64,000 nucleotides of DNA from Thioflexithrix psekupsensis (GTDB lineage Bacteria > Pseudomonadota > Gammaproteobacteria > Beggiatoales > Beggiatoaceae): NCBI RefSeq assembly GCF_002149925.1, contig NZ_MSLT01000023.1, positions 124,001 to 188,000 on the forward strand. The letters are read 5' to 3'. This document shows positions 16,124 through 25,461 of the stretch, piece by piece. Every line of letters begins with the position of its first letter. The stretch's first letter is position 1. A program made the position numbers and the translations under genes. The notes beneath the pieces are model-generated. The model saw nothing but the letters and a program-made list of their open reading frames with translations, ran no database searches and was not told the origin of the DNA.

Positions 16124-16148
16124 CTAAAAACACGGCGTTGTACGAAAT

Positions 16149-16838
16149 TTAATGTAAATTTAACTCCCCATCAGATAAATACAAGGTTCTGTCCATTCGT
16201 GCGGCCAAATTGGGATCATGTGTTACCAAAACTAAACTTGTGCCAACCGTTTGATTTAACTGCAAAATTCGCTCATAAACTTGTTCAGCGGTACGGCGAT
16301 CCAAATTGCCAGTGGGTTCATCAGCCAACACACATTTAGGCTCAGTCACCAATGCCCGCGCAATCGCTGCCCGCTGGCGTTCTCCGCCCGACAATTCACC
16401 GGGCTTGTGTTGTAAACGCTGTGCCAATCCCACATCCGTCAACCATTGTCGCGCTTTTTCCTGCGCTATTTTCACCGACAATCCCCGAATTAATAAGGGT
16501 ATCGCCACATTTTCTAATGCCGTAAATTCGGGCAGTAAATGATGAAATTGATAAATAAATCCTAATGTTTCATTACGCCACAAACCGCGTGCCGCAGGCG
16601 ACAATTGATGAATATTACGCCCTGCCACTTGCACCTCGCCTTGTGTGGGTTCATCCAAACCACCTAACACGTGCAACAAGGTACTTTTTCCCGATCCCGA
16701 CGCGCCCACAATAGCGACTTGCTCCCCCGCTTGTATCGATAAGTTAATGTTTTTTAACACAGAAACCGATAGTTCCCCTTGCTCAAAACGCTTGTGTAAA
16801 TTTTGGCAGGCCAGCACCGTTGCTTTTATATTACTCAT
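16149..16838 (-). CDS. lolD: Lipoprotein-releasing ABC transporter ATPase LolD
   Basis: 229 aa from ATG 16838, which overlaps the upstream permease gene by 8 bp. It powers extraction of outer-membrane-bound lipoproteins from the inner membrane to the carrier LolA. Motifs: Walker [12 protein letters not shown], the Lol-type [23 protein letters not shown]-loop region, signature [15 protein letters not shown], Walker [13 protein letters not shown], switch LVLVTHD. The run [15 protein letters not shown] is diagnostic of LolD as opposed to FtsE or MacB. An alternative start 36 bases upstream lies inside the permease frame and is unlikely. Confidence 0.96.
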   Translation of the reverse strand: MSNIKATVLACQNLHKRFEQGELSVSVLKNINLSIQAGEQVAIVGASGSGKSTLLHVLGGLDEPTQGEVQVAGRNIHQLSPAARGLWRNETLGFIYQFHHLLPEFTALENVAIPLLIRGLSVKIAQEKARQWLTDVGLAQRLQHKPGELSGGERQRAAIARALVTEPKCVLADEPTGNLDRRTAEQVYERILQLNQTVGTSLVLVTHDPNLAARMDRTLYLSDGELNLH

Positions 16839-18084
16839 AACGCAAAGCCTCCGCAGGTTGAGTCCGTGAAGCACGATAAGCGGGATATAAAGTGGCTAAT
16901 AGACTGATTAAAAAGGCATTTATCGTTATCCAATACACATCAGCCATGCGCAAATCAGAAGGAATGTCACTGATATAATACACATCAGCCGATAAAAATT
17001 TCATATTAAAAAAGTTTTCAATCGCAGGCACTAAAGTCTCCACATTTAACGCCAAACTCACTCCACCAATCACGCCCAATAACGTACCAAATAAACCAAT
17101 AATAACGCCTTGCACCACAAAAATAGCCATGATCGTTAAAGGCGTTGCACCTAATGTTCTTAAAATCGCAATATCGGCTTGTTTATCGGTGACTAACATA
17201 ACTAATGTAGAAATAATATTAAATGCGGCCACGGCAATAATTAACGTTAAAATAATAAACATCACTCGTTTTTCCATTTGAATGGCGCGGAAAAAATTAG
17301 CGTGGCGATACGTCCAATCCGCCACCTGATAACCTGCGGGTAATTCTTGACGCAATTGATCGGCGAATTGCGGCGCGGCAAACATGTCTGTAATTTTAAT
17401 ATTTAGCCCCTGTGCGCTGCCTTCGGGTAAACGTAATAATTTCGCCGCATCGGACATGTGCATAAGAATCAAGGAGCTATCAAATTCGTGCATGCCAATA
17501 CGAAATACTCCTTGCACCGTCATGCGTTTCATTCGTGGGACTAAACCGACGGGAGTGACCGTTGCTTGTGGCACAACGACAGTCACTTGTTCGCCAATTC
17601 TCACACCTAAAGATCGCTGCAATTCTTCGCCAATTAAAATATGAAAACTATCCGGTAGTAATGCTTCTACGCTGCCCAATAACATTTTATCTTGCACCAC
17701 AGAAATGCTTTTTTCTAATTCGGGATCAATGCCTTGAATTAAAGTACCATAAACGGCTTGATTGCGCGTAATCATGGCTTGACCTTGAATAAAAGGCGCG
17801 ACTCCTGTGATGTTAGGATAATCTTTTAAATGGGTCATTAATGCAGGCCAATCGTTCAAATGATTGTCAAAATAAGGCATAATAAACACATGCGGCGACA
17901 TGCCTAACATGCGCACACGCAATTCTTTTTCAAAGCCATTCATCACCGATAAAATCGTGATCATCGCCGTCACTCCCACGGCAATACTCAGCATGGAAAT
18001 AAGCGAAATAAAAGAAATAAAATGATTACGGCGTTTGGCGCGAGTGTAGCGCATGCCGATATACAATGCGAGCGGTTTAAACAT
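16831..18084 (-). CDS. lolC: Lipoprotein-releasing ABC transporter permease LolC/LolE (single, LolF-like)
   Basis: 417 aa, the normal LolC/LolE length. Four membrane segments are visible: one near residues 22-48 and three at about 270-300, 315-345 and 380-405, with a large periplasmic domain between the first and second (MacB/FtsX fold). Typical text: [30 protein letters not shown] and the C-terminal [18 protein letters not shown]. Only one permease gene accompanies lolD; enterobacteria have lolC and lolE. A lone permease suggests the homodimeric LolF arrangement, although a second permease could be elsewhere. Co-transcribed with lolD. Confidence 0.93.
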   Translation of the reverse strand: MFKPLALYIGMRYTRAKRRNHFISFISLISMLSIAVGVTAMITILSVMNGFEKELRVRMLGMSPHVFIMPYFDNHLNDWPALMTHLKDYPNITGVAPFIQGQAMITRNQAVYGTLIQGIDPELEKSISVVQDKMLLGSVEALLPDSFHILIGEELQRSLGVRIGEQVTVVVPQATVTPVGLVPRMKRMTVQGVFRIGMHEFDSSLILMHMSDAAKLLRLPEGSAQGLNIKITDMFAAPQFADQLRQELPAGYQVADWTYRHANFFRAIQMEKRVMFIILTLIIAVAAFNIISTLVMLVTDKQADIAILRTLGATPLTIMAIFVVQGVIIGLFGTLLGVIGGVSLALNVETLVPAIENFFNMKFLSADVYYISDIPSDLRMADVYWITINAFLISLLATLYPAYRASRTQPAEALRYE

Positions 18085-18208
18085 GCCAATCCATTTGTTG
18101 ATTGTTATCTGAATTAAAATTTATATCATTGATCATGATTTAATTTACTGATTCAGGAAAAATAAAAGTTTTAATCACATCACTCTGCGATGCAGGCATA
18201 AGCTCTTT

Positions 18209-18907
18209 TTAAAGAAGCCATTGTAACAATCCAAATAAGGCGAATAAAATAGGTTGATGCAATAAATAAATCCATAAACTATATTGTCCTAATTGACTGA
18301 GCGATTGGGTCAACTTATTTTTAGGAATAAAGCAACAGGTTGGATGAAGTTGTAAATAACGCCCCGCAAACATCCCCACCAACATCACCCCAAACCACGG
18401 CAAAAATGGCACATAATCTTCCGTCGCAGGTTTATGCGTCATCAACCCAACCCATTGCCACTGCGCTTGATTAAAAAATTCATGCTGCACCGTCATCCCG
18501 ATCAGCCACAAACTGATGCCTAAAATCAAATTAAACCCATAAGCGCGTCGAAATAACACCGCGATGATGCTGGCTAATGCAATAAAATGAAGAATGCCAA
18601 AAAAAATAAAACGCAATCCAAATAAACCATAACTGACCACACTAATCGCCACCGCCGCACCACCGATGATGCCCACACGTTTTACTAAACTGCGCCAATT
18701 GTAAGCGGGTGATAACATGACACTCACGCCTACAATCGCCACAAAACATCCCACAATCACCGCTCGCCATCCCAACCAAAACGGGTGTTGATTCAAAGCA
18801 AATTGCGCCCAGCCAAATAAGGTGAGATCGTAACAAATGTGGTAAGCGATCATCATCACCACCGCACCACCACGCAAAACGTCCACTGTAAAATAACGAG
18901 TGTGCAT
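18209..18907 (-). CDS. DUF1624 family membrane protein (acyltransferase-like)
   Basis: 232 aa integral membrane protein with about seven hydrophobic helices. It starts RYFTVDVLRGGAVVMMIAYH, the D-x-x-R-G-x-A signature of DUF1624 proteins, which are distantly related to heparan-alpha-glucosaminide N-acetyltransferase and other multi-pass acyltransferases. FFGILHFIALASI and PFLPWFGVMLVGMFAGR are also typical. It probably moves an acyl group to a surface or periplasmic substrate, but none is established. It lies between glgC and the lol genes, all on the minus strand, with 30 bp after glgC, so possibly co-transcribed with glgC. Confidence 0.87.
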   Translation of the reverse strand: MHTRYFTVDVLRGGAVVMMIAYHICYDLTLFGWAQFALNQHPFWLGWRAVIVGCFVAIVGVSVMLSPAYNWRSLVKRVGIIGGAAVAISVVSYGLFGLRFIFFGILHFIALASIIAVLFRRAYGFNLILGISLWLIGMTVQHEFFNQAQWQWVGLMTHKPATEDYVPFLPWFGVMLVGMFAGRYLQLHPTCCFIPKNKLTQSLSQLGQYSLWIYLLHQPILFALFGLLQWLL

Positions 18908-18937
18908 TGAAAAATCAGGATTTCGTAGAATAATCCG

Positions 18938-20206
18938 CTAATAATGGTAATGCAAATGCTGCCCAAACATATCGGGAGTCACCAACACCACCCCCTGCGG
19001 ACTGACATCAAAACGCTGCGCATCGCGCACCAAATCAATACCAATTTCCGTATGATCAGGAATCACACACCCTTTATCAATCACCGCTTTACGAATACGA
19101 CAATGCTGCCCAATCTGCACATCAGGCAACACCACGCTGTCTTCTAACTGACTGTAGGCATTCACTTTTACATTAGAAAAGAGCAAAGAATGCACAATTT
19201 TCGCCCCCGACACCACACAGCCCCCCGACACCATCGAATCCAAAGCCATCCCCATGCGATCTTCATCTTCAAACACAAATTTTGCAGGCGGTAATTGTTC
19301 TTGATACGTCCAAATCGGCCATTGTTTATCATATAAATCTAATTCGGGCGCAACTGAAATTAACTCCATATTCGCCTCCCAAAACGCATCTACCGTTCCC
19401 ACATCGCGCCAATACGCTTGTTGTCCACTGTGCGCGTCCCGAAAAGGATAAGTAAACACACGACAAGATTGAATTAATTTAGGAATAATATCTTTACCAA
19501 AATCATGCGAAGATTGAAGATTTTCCGCGTCACTGGACAATTGTTCATATAAAAATTGGGTATTAAACACATAAATCCCCATCGAAGCCAACGCCACATC
19601 GGGATTATTTGGCAGAGATTGTGGATGTGCGGGTTTTTCATTAAATTGCAACACGCGCCCCTCCGCGTCCACGCTCATCACGCCAAAGGCTTTGGCCATG
19701 TTTAACGACACCTCCAAACACCCCACCGTCATATCCGCTTCACGCGCCACATGGGCAGCGATCATCGCGCCATAATCCATTTTATAAATGTGATCGCCCG
19801 CGAGAATTAACACATAATCGGGTTCATGACTGCGAATAATATCCAAATTTTGATATACCGCATCTGCTGTGCCTGCATACCACGCTTCTTGCAAACGTTG
19901 TTGGGCGGGAATTAGCTCAATAAATTCACTAAATTCTCCCCGTAAAAATCCCCAACCTTTCTGCACATGACGAATTAAAGAATGGGATTTATATTGTGTC
20001 AAAATCGCCACTCGACGAATGCCCGAATTAATGCAATTCGATAACGGAAAATCAATAATCCGAAATTTACCCCCAAAAGGCACCGCAGGTTTCGCCCGCC
20101 AATCCGTCAAATGACTCAAGCGCGCTCCCCGCCCCCCCGCTAAAATAATGGCCAAAGTATGACGGGTCAAACGGCTGACAAAACGAGGGTCTGATTCAAA
20201 CTGCAT
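18938..20206 (-). CDS. glgC: Glucose-1-phosphate adenylyltransferase
   Basis: 422 aa from ATG 20206, with GGAG about 11 bases upstream; an ATG at 20242 would fall at the edge of the palindromic repeat. It makes ADP-glucose from ATP and glucose-1-phosphate for glycogen synthesis. The nucleotide-binding motif [35 protein letters not shown], the substrate motifs [11 protein letters not shown] and FNEKP, and [17 protein letters not shown] are all present, and a left-handed beta-helix C-terminal domain ([18 protein letters not shown]) follows. Other glg genes are not adjacent. Its upstream side is occupied by repeat copy A, so the repeat lies in its promoter or leader region. Confidence 0.97.
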   Translation of the reverse strand: MQFESDPRFVSRLTRHTLAIILAGGRGARLSHLTDWRAKPAVPFGGKFRIIDFPLSNCINSGIRRVAILTQYKSHSLIRHVQKGWGFLRGEFSEFIELIPAQQRLQEAWYAGTADAVYQNLDIIRSHEPDYVLILAGDHIYKMDYGAMIAAHVAREADMTVGCLEVSLNMAKAFGVMSVDAEGRVLQFNEKPAHPQSLPNNPDVALASMGIYVFNTQFLYEQLSSDAENLQSSHDFGKDIIPKLIQSCRVFTYPFRDAHSGQQAYWRDVGTVDAFWEANMELISVAPELDLYDKQWPIWTYQEQLPPAKFVFEDEDRMGMALDSMVSGGCVVSGAKIVHSLLFSNVKVNAYSQLEDSVVLPDVQIGQHCRIRKAVIDKGCVIPDHTEIGIDLVRDAQRFDVSPQGVVLVTPDMFGQHLHYHY

Positions 20207-20241
20207 GGTCACAAAATCTCCGCAAGAAGCAATATTAGGCA

Positions 20242-20461
20242 TAAGTACCTAACGGAAAATAATCTGGCATATCAATATTTCTACCGCCCCCCAGCCCCCT
20301 CCTGCTAGGAGGGGGAGAAAGAGGTTATTTTTATGGTTAAAATTTAACAAGATAACCTCATCTCTTCTTTCCCCCCTCCTAGCAGGAGGGGGGTAGGGGG
20401 GCGGTAGAAATGTGAAAATTCTGAACGTTTTTAATACCTGAATACTTTTTTAACTACTTAT
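20242..20461. repeat. Large palindromic repeat, copy A
   Basis: About 220 bp, matching 25758-25987 in the opposite orientation with few differences. The core is itself an imperfect palindrome: TTTCTACCGCCCCCC at one end and GGGGGGCGGTAGAAA at the other, each arm holding an inner CTCCTGCTAGGAG-type hairpin. The outer parts (TAAGTACCTAACGG at left, CTGAATACTTTTTTAACTAC at right) are also shared. It contains no gene. Confidence 0.9.
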
Positions 20462-20490
20462 TTTAAAACGGGTAAAAATAAAAACGCGCT

Positions 20491-20530
20491 AAAATAGGGG
20501 TAACGCGAAAACCACAACGTTACCCCTATC
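20491..20530 (-). terminator. Rho-independent terminator
   Basis: On the minus strand ATAGGGGTAACG and CGTTACCCCTAT form a 12-bp stem with a 12-base loop followed by TTTT. It lies about 40 bp after the stop of the hypothetical gene at 20572-21006. Confidence 0.85.
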
Positions 20531-20571
20531 TTTAGAAAAACATTCACACATCAAATAAACAACGCATTCGC

Positions 20572-21006
20572 TCAATGTGTGTTTTTAAAATAACGGTGCA
20601 ATAAGCGACAAGTCGAATCAAAAGAATCTCGCTCACTGTCACTGCGCAATTCTCGACACAAGGGGCCACCTTCTTCATCGACATATTCCGCAATTAATTC
20701 TCCCACTGCGCGTTGACGCAAATGTGGATTAATATGACTGGCGCGCACCATTTCCGAACCCAATAATCTTAAATTCGCAAAATGCTGCTGTAATTGCATT
20801 TCCGCCACGCCATTATAAATAAGCGATAACATAAACGGTTTTAATTCCGCCAAAATCTGTTGACCATAATGATCATCGTCATGAGTGACTTCCCAACACG
20901 CTGGCCAATCCGAAAGATCAGCACAATAACTGTGTAAAACACTTTCTTCAGGCGATGAAAATTGCGATCTGGCCGCGCGGGAAATCGCGGTGGATACTGG
21001 GGTCAT
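20572..21006 (-). CDS. Hypothetical protein, 144 aa
   Basis: The gene is well supported by a near-perfect AAGGAGGA ribosome site before ATG 21006 and by its own terminator downstream. The product is soluble and acidic, without signal peptide or membrane segment, with four Cys spread along the chain (CADLSDWPACW near 28-37, then GPLCRE and STCRLLH). Mostly helical; I recognise no family. It is the only gene between repeat copy A and hsdM, and belongs to the segment enclosed by the inverted repeats. Confidence 0.65.
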   Translation of the reverse strand: MTPVSTAISRAARSQFSSPEESVLHSYCADLSDWPACWEVTHDDDHYGQQILAELKPFMLSLIYNGVAEMQLQQHFANLRLLGSEMVRASHINPHLRQRAVGELIAEYVDEEGGPLCRELRSDSERDSFDSTCRLLHRYFKNTH

Positions 21007-21375
21007 GATTGACTCCTCCTTATGGGTGATGATGCGTAGTCTTTAAATAGCTTAATTGAAATTAAAATCAATTTAATCCAATTAACCTGTCGCGGTGTCT
21101 TTCCATGACGATTAAGGTTAAGAATCCATTATGGTTTTAAAATCATATATTTTTCGTCATGAACGCTACGTACATACGTCGAAATTATTATTGTTATTGG
21201 TTGCGAGTTATTTTTCTATTCGCTTCAACTCATTATATTATATCGCCTAGAATCCCTATTGTCTTGTAAGAAAAGCCTACTTTTTCCCAAATGCACGACA
21301 TTTTTATCACGACGCGCTACCTCTGGACAACATTCCCACAGGCATGTGGGAACGAGAAAAACGAGAAAAAAATGC
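21007..21375. other. Gene-free spacer with a small hairpin
   Basis: No open frame of note. TTCCCACAGGCATGTGGGAA near 21330-21350 is a short inverted repeat, similar to REP-like elements; it lies just past the hsdM stop and could help end hsdM transcription, though no T-run follows. The part near 21007 must hold the promoter of the 144-aa gene. Confidence 0.4.
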
Positions 21376-22914
21376 TTAGAATAACGGTTGCAAACCCAAT
21401 TCTTTTAAATACTCATTATGCTGATTTCTCGCCGTGGTGATGTTGTTTTCTATGGCGGTTAATTCGTCATAGACTTGATCTAAATCAATAACTTCCTCAG
21501 CCGTGGCGGTGCTGATGTAGCGGGAAATGTTGAGATTGTAGCCGTTTTCTTCGATTTCTGACATCGACACTCGACGCGAATAACGCGCTTCTTCTTTGCG
21601 ATGTTGATAAGTGTCAATTATCTTGTCAATATGCTCTGGCAATAGTCTGTTTTGGCGTTTGCCTTTTTCAAAATAATCGCTGGCGTTGATAAATAAAATA
21701 TCGTCTGGCTTTTTGCACTTTTTTAATACCAAAATACACACGGGAATGCCTGTGGAATAAAATAAATTCGCAGGTAAACCAATGACTGTATCAATATTGC
21801 CGTCTTTGAGTAATTTGGTGCGTATGCGCTCCTCCGCGCCACCACGAAATAACACGCCATGCGGGAGAATAATCGCCATCACGCCATCTTCTTTCAAATA
21901 ATGAAAACCATGCAGCAAAAACGCAAAATCCGCCGCCGATTTGGGCGCAAGACCGTAATCTTTAAAACGCATGTCATGACTGAGGGACTCTGTCGGCTCC
22001 CAACGATAACTAAATGGGGGATTCGCTACGACGGCATCAAAACGGAGTTTTTTCGCAGGATTCGCTTCTTGTAATTTGTCCCAATCGTTTAATAAAGTAT
22101 CACCGTGATAAATTTCAAATTCGGAATCTTTGACCCCATGCAGTAACATGTTCATGCGGGCAAGGTTGTACGTGGTGATGTTCTTTTCTTGGCCGTAAAT
22201 GCTGCCAATGTTGTTTTTTCCCATGCGGTGGCGAATGTTTAATAGCAATGAACCCGAACCACAGGCAAAATCCAGTATGTGGCCAAGTCGGGCTTTTTTG
22301 CCTGTCGCTGGCTCTTGGCAGTCTAGGGTGACAATGCCGGATAAAATGCTGGAAATCGGTTGGGGGGTGTAGAATTCGCCCGCTTTTTTGCCTGATCCCG
22401 CTGCAAATTGACCAATTAAAAACTCGTAAGCATCGCCTAAGCTGTCGCTGTCGGTGGAAAATTGCGCCAAGCCTTCGTTAAGTTTGCTGATGATGGTACA
22501 GAGTTTGTCATTGCGCGTTTTTGTCGTTTTGCCTAGCTTTTCTGAACTCAGGTTAATTTCTGAAAATAAGCCGTTGAATGTGCTGGCAAAAGATTCGTTT
22601 TCGATGTATTTAAATCCATCGTGTAAGGTTTCTAATAGTCCGTCTTTTTGTTGGCGCGCCATTTCTGCGATTGAATTCCATAAGTAGCGCGGATCAATCA
22701 CGTAGTGCATTCTGCGGCGCATGGTTTTCTCAAATTCTTCTATGTCGGCGGCATTGTTTTCGTACCACACAGCAAGGGGCGGACGTTTGTCGTCTTCGCT
22801 CAGTTGTGGGTAATCTTTGCCCAGTTCTTTTTTAGCGGCCTCTTCGTAATTGCTTGATAAATATCTTAAAAAGAGAAAAGATAACATGTAATCACGAAAA
22901 TCATCCGCATTCAT
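21376..22914 (-). CDS. hsdM: Type I restriction-modification methyltransferase subunit HsdM (N-terminus cut by stop codon)
   Basis: 512 aa from ATG 22914. HsdM methylates adenine in the sequence chosen by HsdS. The N6-adenine methyltransferase motifs are intact: ILDFACGSGSLLLN (SAM binding) and VVANPPFSYRW (catalytic NPPF), plus SGKKAGEFYTPQPI. The chain begins MNADDFRDYMLSFLFLRYLS, which is about residue 24 of normal HsdM. The missing part is readable upstream in the same frame: ATG 22983 gives MTDPE, then TAA at 22966-22968, then KQLGSTLWAIADQLRGA joining to MNADD. So the natural start appears to be 22983, with a nonsense codon at position 6. Translation may restart at 22914, losing part of the N-terminal helical domain. 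Confidence 0.85.
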   Translation of the reverse strand: MNADDFRDYMLSFLFLRYLSSNYEEAAKKELGKDYPQLSEDDKRPPLAVWYENNAADIEEFEKTMRRRMHYVIDPRYLWNSIAEMARQQKDGLLETLHDGFKYIENESFASTFNGLFSEINLSSEKLGKTTKTRNDKLCTIISKLNEGLAQFSTDSDSLGDAYEFLIGQFAAGSGKKAGEFYTPQPISSILSGIVTLDCQEPATGKKARLGHILDFACGSGSLLLNIRHRMGKNNIGSIYGQEKNITTYNLARMNMLLHGVKDSEFEIYHGDTLLNDWDKLQEANPAKKLRFDAVVANPPFSYRWEPTESLSHDMRFKDYGLAPKSAADFAFLLHGFHYLKEDGVMAIILPHGVLFRGGAEERIRTKLLKDGNIDTVIGLPANLFYSTGIPVCILVLKKCKKPDDILFINASDYFEKGKRQNRLLPEHIDKIIDTYQHRKEEARYSRRVSMSEIEENGYNLNISRYISTATAEEVIDLDQVYDELTAIENNITTARNQHNEYLKELGLQPLF

Positions 22915-22965
22915 CGCGCCACGTAATTGGTCGGCAATCGCCCATAATGTACTGCCTAATTGTTT

Positions 22966-23238
22966 TTATTCTGGATCGGTCATGGTGCTTGTTTCTTTGG
23001 TTGTGTTTGTTTGTGTTTGTTTTTTCTGGGTTTGAACTACCGAGGATTCCTCGCTAGTTGCCTCTCGTTGTAATTCATCATCATCATAGATATTTTTCAA
23101 ATGTAGTGCAATGTTATCTTGCGATACATTAAATAATTCTGCCATTTGTTTCTGATTAAGCCAAACCGTGCCGCGATCAGTGCGCAGTTGCACTTGAGCC
23201 TGACCATCTTCGCTGGTGTAGAGGATAAATTGTGTCAT
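22966..23238 (-). pseudogene. RhuM-family remnant fused to the start of hsdM
   Basis: 90 codons from ATG 23238. The first ~65 residues (EDGQAQVQLRTDRGTVWLNQKQMAELFNVSQDNIALHLKNI in part) match the N-terminal domain of RhuM-type proteins, which are often found inside type I restriction loci and are about 330 aa long. After EESSVVQ the family sequence is lost; a low-complexity run (TQKKQTQTNTTKETST) leads directly into the MTDPE start of hsdM and stops at the nonsense codon 22966-22968. The frame is shared with hsdM. It is therefore a truncated gene. Function is unknown. Confidence 0.7.
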
Positions 23239-23261
23239 ATTTCAACTGTTCTTTTGTGATA

Positions 23262-23452
23262 TACAAAAAAGATATAATTCTTAGAATCCTTATTTGTCAG
23301 AATCAGAATTTACAGAATTAAAGAATTTTCAAAATTGACGCTTGCAAGTCGTTTATTTTCAGAAAATTTTTTATTTTTTAATTCTGAAAATCCTAAAATT
23401 CTGTGAATTCTGATTCTGACAGAAAAATTTTATGAACGACTTAATTTTGGTA
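23262..23452. mobile_element. 191-bp MITE, copy 2
   Basis: Same length and layout as the element at 11861-12051, flanked by TA at 23260-23261 and 23453-23454. The left end is TACAAAAAAGATA (one change in the terminal repeat), the right end the inverse of TACCAAAATTAAGTCG. It separates the hsdS remnant and a short frame starting at ATG 23469 from the RhuM remnant. Confidence 0.85.
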
Positions 23453-23480
23453 TAGGTAAATTTAACATAAGATTTTCTCC

Positions 23481-23543
23481 TTATTCATCAATCGCCACAG
23501 GAAACAATCGCTGCATTAGCCCTTTTTTATGTTTTTTTAGCGC
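23481..23543 (-). pseudogene. Remnant of an hsdS 3' end
   Basis: Twenty codons reading ALKKHKKGLMQRLFPVAIDE then TAA. The first 16 residues, and the DNA under them, repeat the C-terminus of the intact hsdS gene (24181-24235). It lies immediately behind the 67-aa antitoxin gene and is followed by AAGGAGAAAATCTT before an ATG, as though hsdS once ended here and the next gene of the operon followed. The PIN toxin-antitoxin pair lies between this remnant and the intact hsdS end. Confidence 0.7.
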
Positions 23544-23740
23544 GATATTTTTTCCCGTAAATTCATTGCTTGCTTACTAATTTCTTCGATGCTTTGATCC
23601 ATATCAATATTTTGTCGCCATTGGGTATAATCAAAAGGTTCTCGTTGAATCAGGGCGATAAATCTTTCCATTTCAATATCGCCTAAATATTCGGCAAGGA
23701 TTTGAACGCCTTTTACACGTATTTCCGTATCAGTCATCAT
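23537..23740 (-). CDS. Probable antitoxin partner of the PIN toxin, 67 aa
   Basis: 67 aa from ATG 23740, overlapping the toxin stop by 4 bp (ATGA). The chain begins MMTDTEIRVKGVQILAEYLG, then IALIQREPFDYTQWRQNI, and is acidic to neutral and helical. I recognise the arrangement (PIN protein followed by a small VKG-x-x-x-L protein) as a toxin-first pair, not a named family. Its stop falls in the first codons of the hsdS remnant, so its C-terminal residues (REKISR) may have been altered by the recombination junction. Confidence 0.65.
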   Translation of the reverse strand: MMTDTEIRVKGVQILAEYLGDIEMERFIALIQREPFDYTQWRQNIDMDQSIEEISKQAMNLREKISR

Positions 23741-24171
23741 GTTAGTGTTTCTCTAATAAAGTTAATTGGGTCTTTCACGCGAACATCTCTAATAAATTCA
23801 GTTTTTTTGAGAATGCCATTATCTGTAGTTAAAAAATAGTCTGCTCCAGCAACCACTGCACAAGCAATATGCAAAGCATCAAATCTCTTTAGATTCAGTT
23901 CATTAAGTGAATGAGCAAGATGCAAAATACGATCTGTTGCCTCTATGTCAAAGTTAGCATATTTTTTCCATTTTCTAATCTGCTCTCGCCGCTCTCGGAA
24001 TGGATTTTTTTCATTCTCATAATCTAAGATATATGACCAAACCAGTTCATATACACCCATGCGAATCTTTTCTTGTATATTTAGTTTTGCCTCAGATTCC
24101 AGCAATATTTTGATATTAGATTGGTCATCAAATGGACGGTTAAACATACAATTATCAAGATAGAGTTTCAC
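23737..24171 (-). CDS. PIN-domain protein (probable toxin)
   Basis: 144 aa from ATG 24171, 3 bp after the hsdS stop. The start MKLYLDNCMFNRPFDD is the variant PIN motif with D6. Later acidic residues are in KRFDALHIACAV and LTTDNGILKK, completing the usual metal site. Proteins of this group are long-form PIN ribonucleases or toxins. It sits inside the hsd operon between hsdS and the hsdS remnant, a typical place for inserted toxin-antitoxin genes. Function as a toxin is inferred from the coupled small gene. Confidence 0.78.
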   Translation of the reverse strand: MKLYLDNCMFNRPFDDQSNIKILLESEAKLNIQEKIRMGVYELVWSYILDYENEKNPFRERREQIRKWKKYANFDIEATDRILHLAHSLNELNLKRFDALHIACAVVAGADYFLTTDNGILKKTEFIRDVRVKDPINFIRETLT

Positions 24172-24174
24172 AAT

Positions 24175-25461
24175 CTATTCCTCTTCCACCACAGGAAACA
24201 ATCGCTGCATTAGCCCTTTTTTATGTTTTTTTAGCGCGTCGAGTTTTTGACTTTGCGCGGTTATTAAGTCATCTAATGAAGAAAGGCAGGCGGCGATTTT
24301 TTGTTGTTCGGGGAGGGAGGGGAAGTAAATTTTAAACTTCTTAATTTCTGCCACCGTTAGCTGTTGTTGAGCATTTCCAAAAGCAGTATTTTCTATACAA
24401 ACACCTAAAACTTCAGACTTAGAAAAAATATACAAGTAATTAGGTTTAATTTTTTCCGTTTTTACTCTTAAAATAACCATGCCAGAATTAATGCGAATGT
24501 TGTCATAAGGTATATTTTGGGAAAAATATGCAAACTGACCAACAGAGCCTCTTGTTGTTAAAATAATATCTTCACGTTGCAATTTTCCCTTTCTTAAAAT
24601 TGCATCTTTTTCTTTTTTAATAAATTGATTTTCTTCAAATTTAAATCCATTTTTTGTCACATTCTTTGCGTTTAAAAAAAGACAATATTCAGATTTATAA
24701 AATTCATCTATTTTAGGATAATTTTTTCCTCTATCTCCATCAATCACTTCTACTAACTCCCCCAAACTTTTCTCCACCCACTCCCCCGCCTCCCGAAACT
24801 CAGGAAAGCGCAAACTAGGCACAGTTTGACCTTCTGCGGGGAAAAGCTGTTGCATTAGCCCTTTTTTATGTTTTTTTAGCGCGTCGAGTTTTTGGCTGTG
24901 CGCGGTAATTAATTCATCTAATGAAGAAAGGCAGGCGGCGATTTTTTGTTGTTCTTCTATTTTTGGGAGCAAAACCGTTAATTGAAGAAAATCTTTTTTA
25001 TTCATTACTCTATTACGACCCGCACCTCCAGGTGATATTAGTCCTAATTTATATATAAATACTCTATCTATTATCACATACCGAAAGAAACTTGACGTTG
25101 AAACCTTTTCTTTAAAAATATAAGTTGGGAATCTATGCGAAACATAGGATAAATGATCTTGTTTACCTACAATTGCAATTGCCCTTTCCCAAGCAAATGT
25201 GATATTTACAATTAAATCATCTTGATGAACTAAATAGAGTTTATCCATTGAGTTTTTTTCAGGTGCTTGATCTGGCTTATGAAAAGTACCTTTCCCATGG
25301 CTGCGAATCCCTAGAGCCAAATAACTTGACTCAGGCTTTGTAACTTGGCGGATACTTGGTGTAACAATATCAACTAATTTTTTCTCCACCCATTCCCCCG
25401 CCTCCCAAAACTCAGGAAAGCGCAAACTAGGCACAAGGGGAGAGGATTTTTTATTTTTCAT
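24175..25461 (-). CDS. hsdS: Type I restriction-modification specificity subunit HsdS
   Basis: 428 aa with two target-recognition domains (about 10-165 and 225-385), each followed by a helical spacer. The spacer text IAACLSSLDELITAHSQKLDALKKHKKGLMQ is repeated almost exactly at the C-terminus, and both halves begin PSLRFPEF. HsdS selects the two halves of the bipartite DNA target and holds two HsdM and two HsdR subunits. Its ATG overlaps the preceding antitoxin-like gene by 11 bp. The repeated spacers at DNA level could allow exchange of recognition domains, also with the remnant at 23481. The reading frame is intact. Confidence 0.94.
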   Translation of the reverse strand: MKNKKSSPLVPSLRFPEFWEAGEWVEKKLVDIVTPSIRQVTKPESSYLALGIRSHGKGTFHKPDQAPEKNSMDKLYLVHQDDLIVNITFAWERAIAIVGKQDHLSYVSHRFPTYIFKEKVSTSSFFRYVIIDRVFIYKLGLISPGGAGRNRVMNKKDFLQLTVLLPKIEEQQKIAACLSSLDELITAHSQKLDALKKHKKGLMQQLFPAEGQTVPSLRFPEFREAGEWVEKSLGELVEVIDGDRGKNYPKIDEFYKSEYCLFLNAKNVTKNGFKFEENQFIKKEKDAILRKGKLQREDIILTTRGSVGQFAYFSQNIPYDNIRINSGMVILRVKTEKIKPNYLYIFSKSEVLGVCIENTAFGNAQQQLTVAEIKKFKIYFPSLPEQQKIAACLSSLDDLITAQSQKLDALKKHKKGLMQRLFPVVEEE

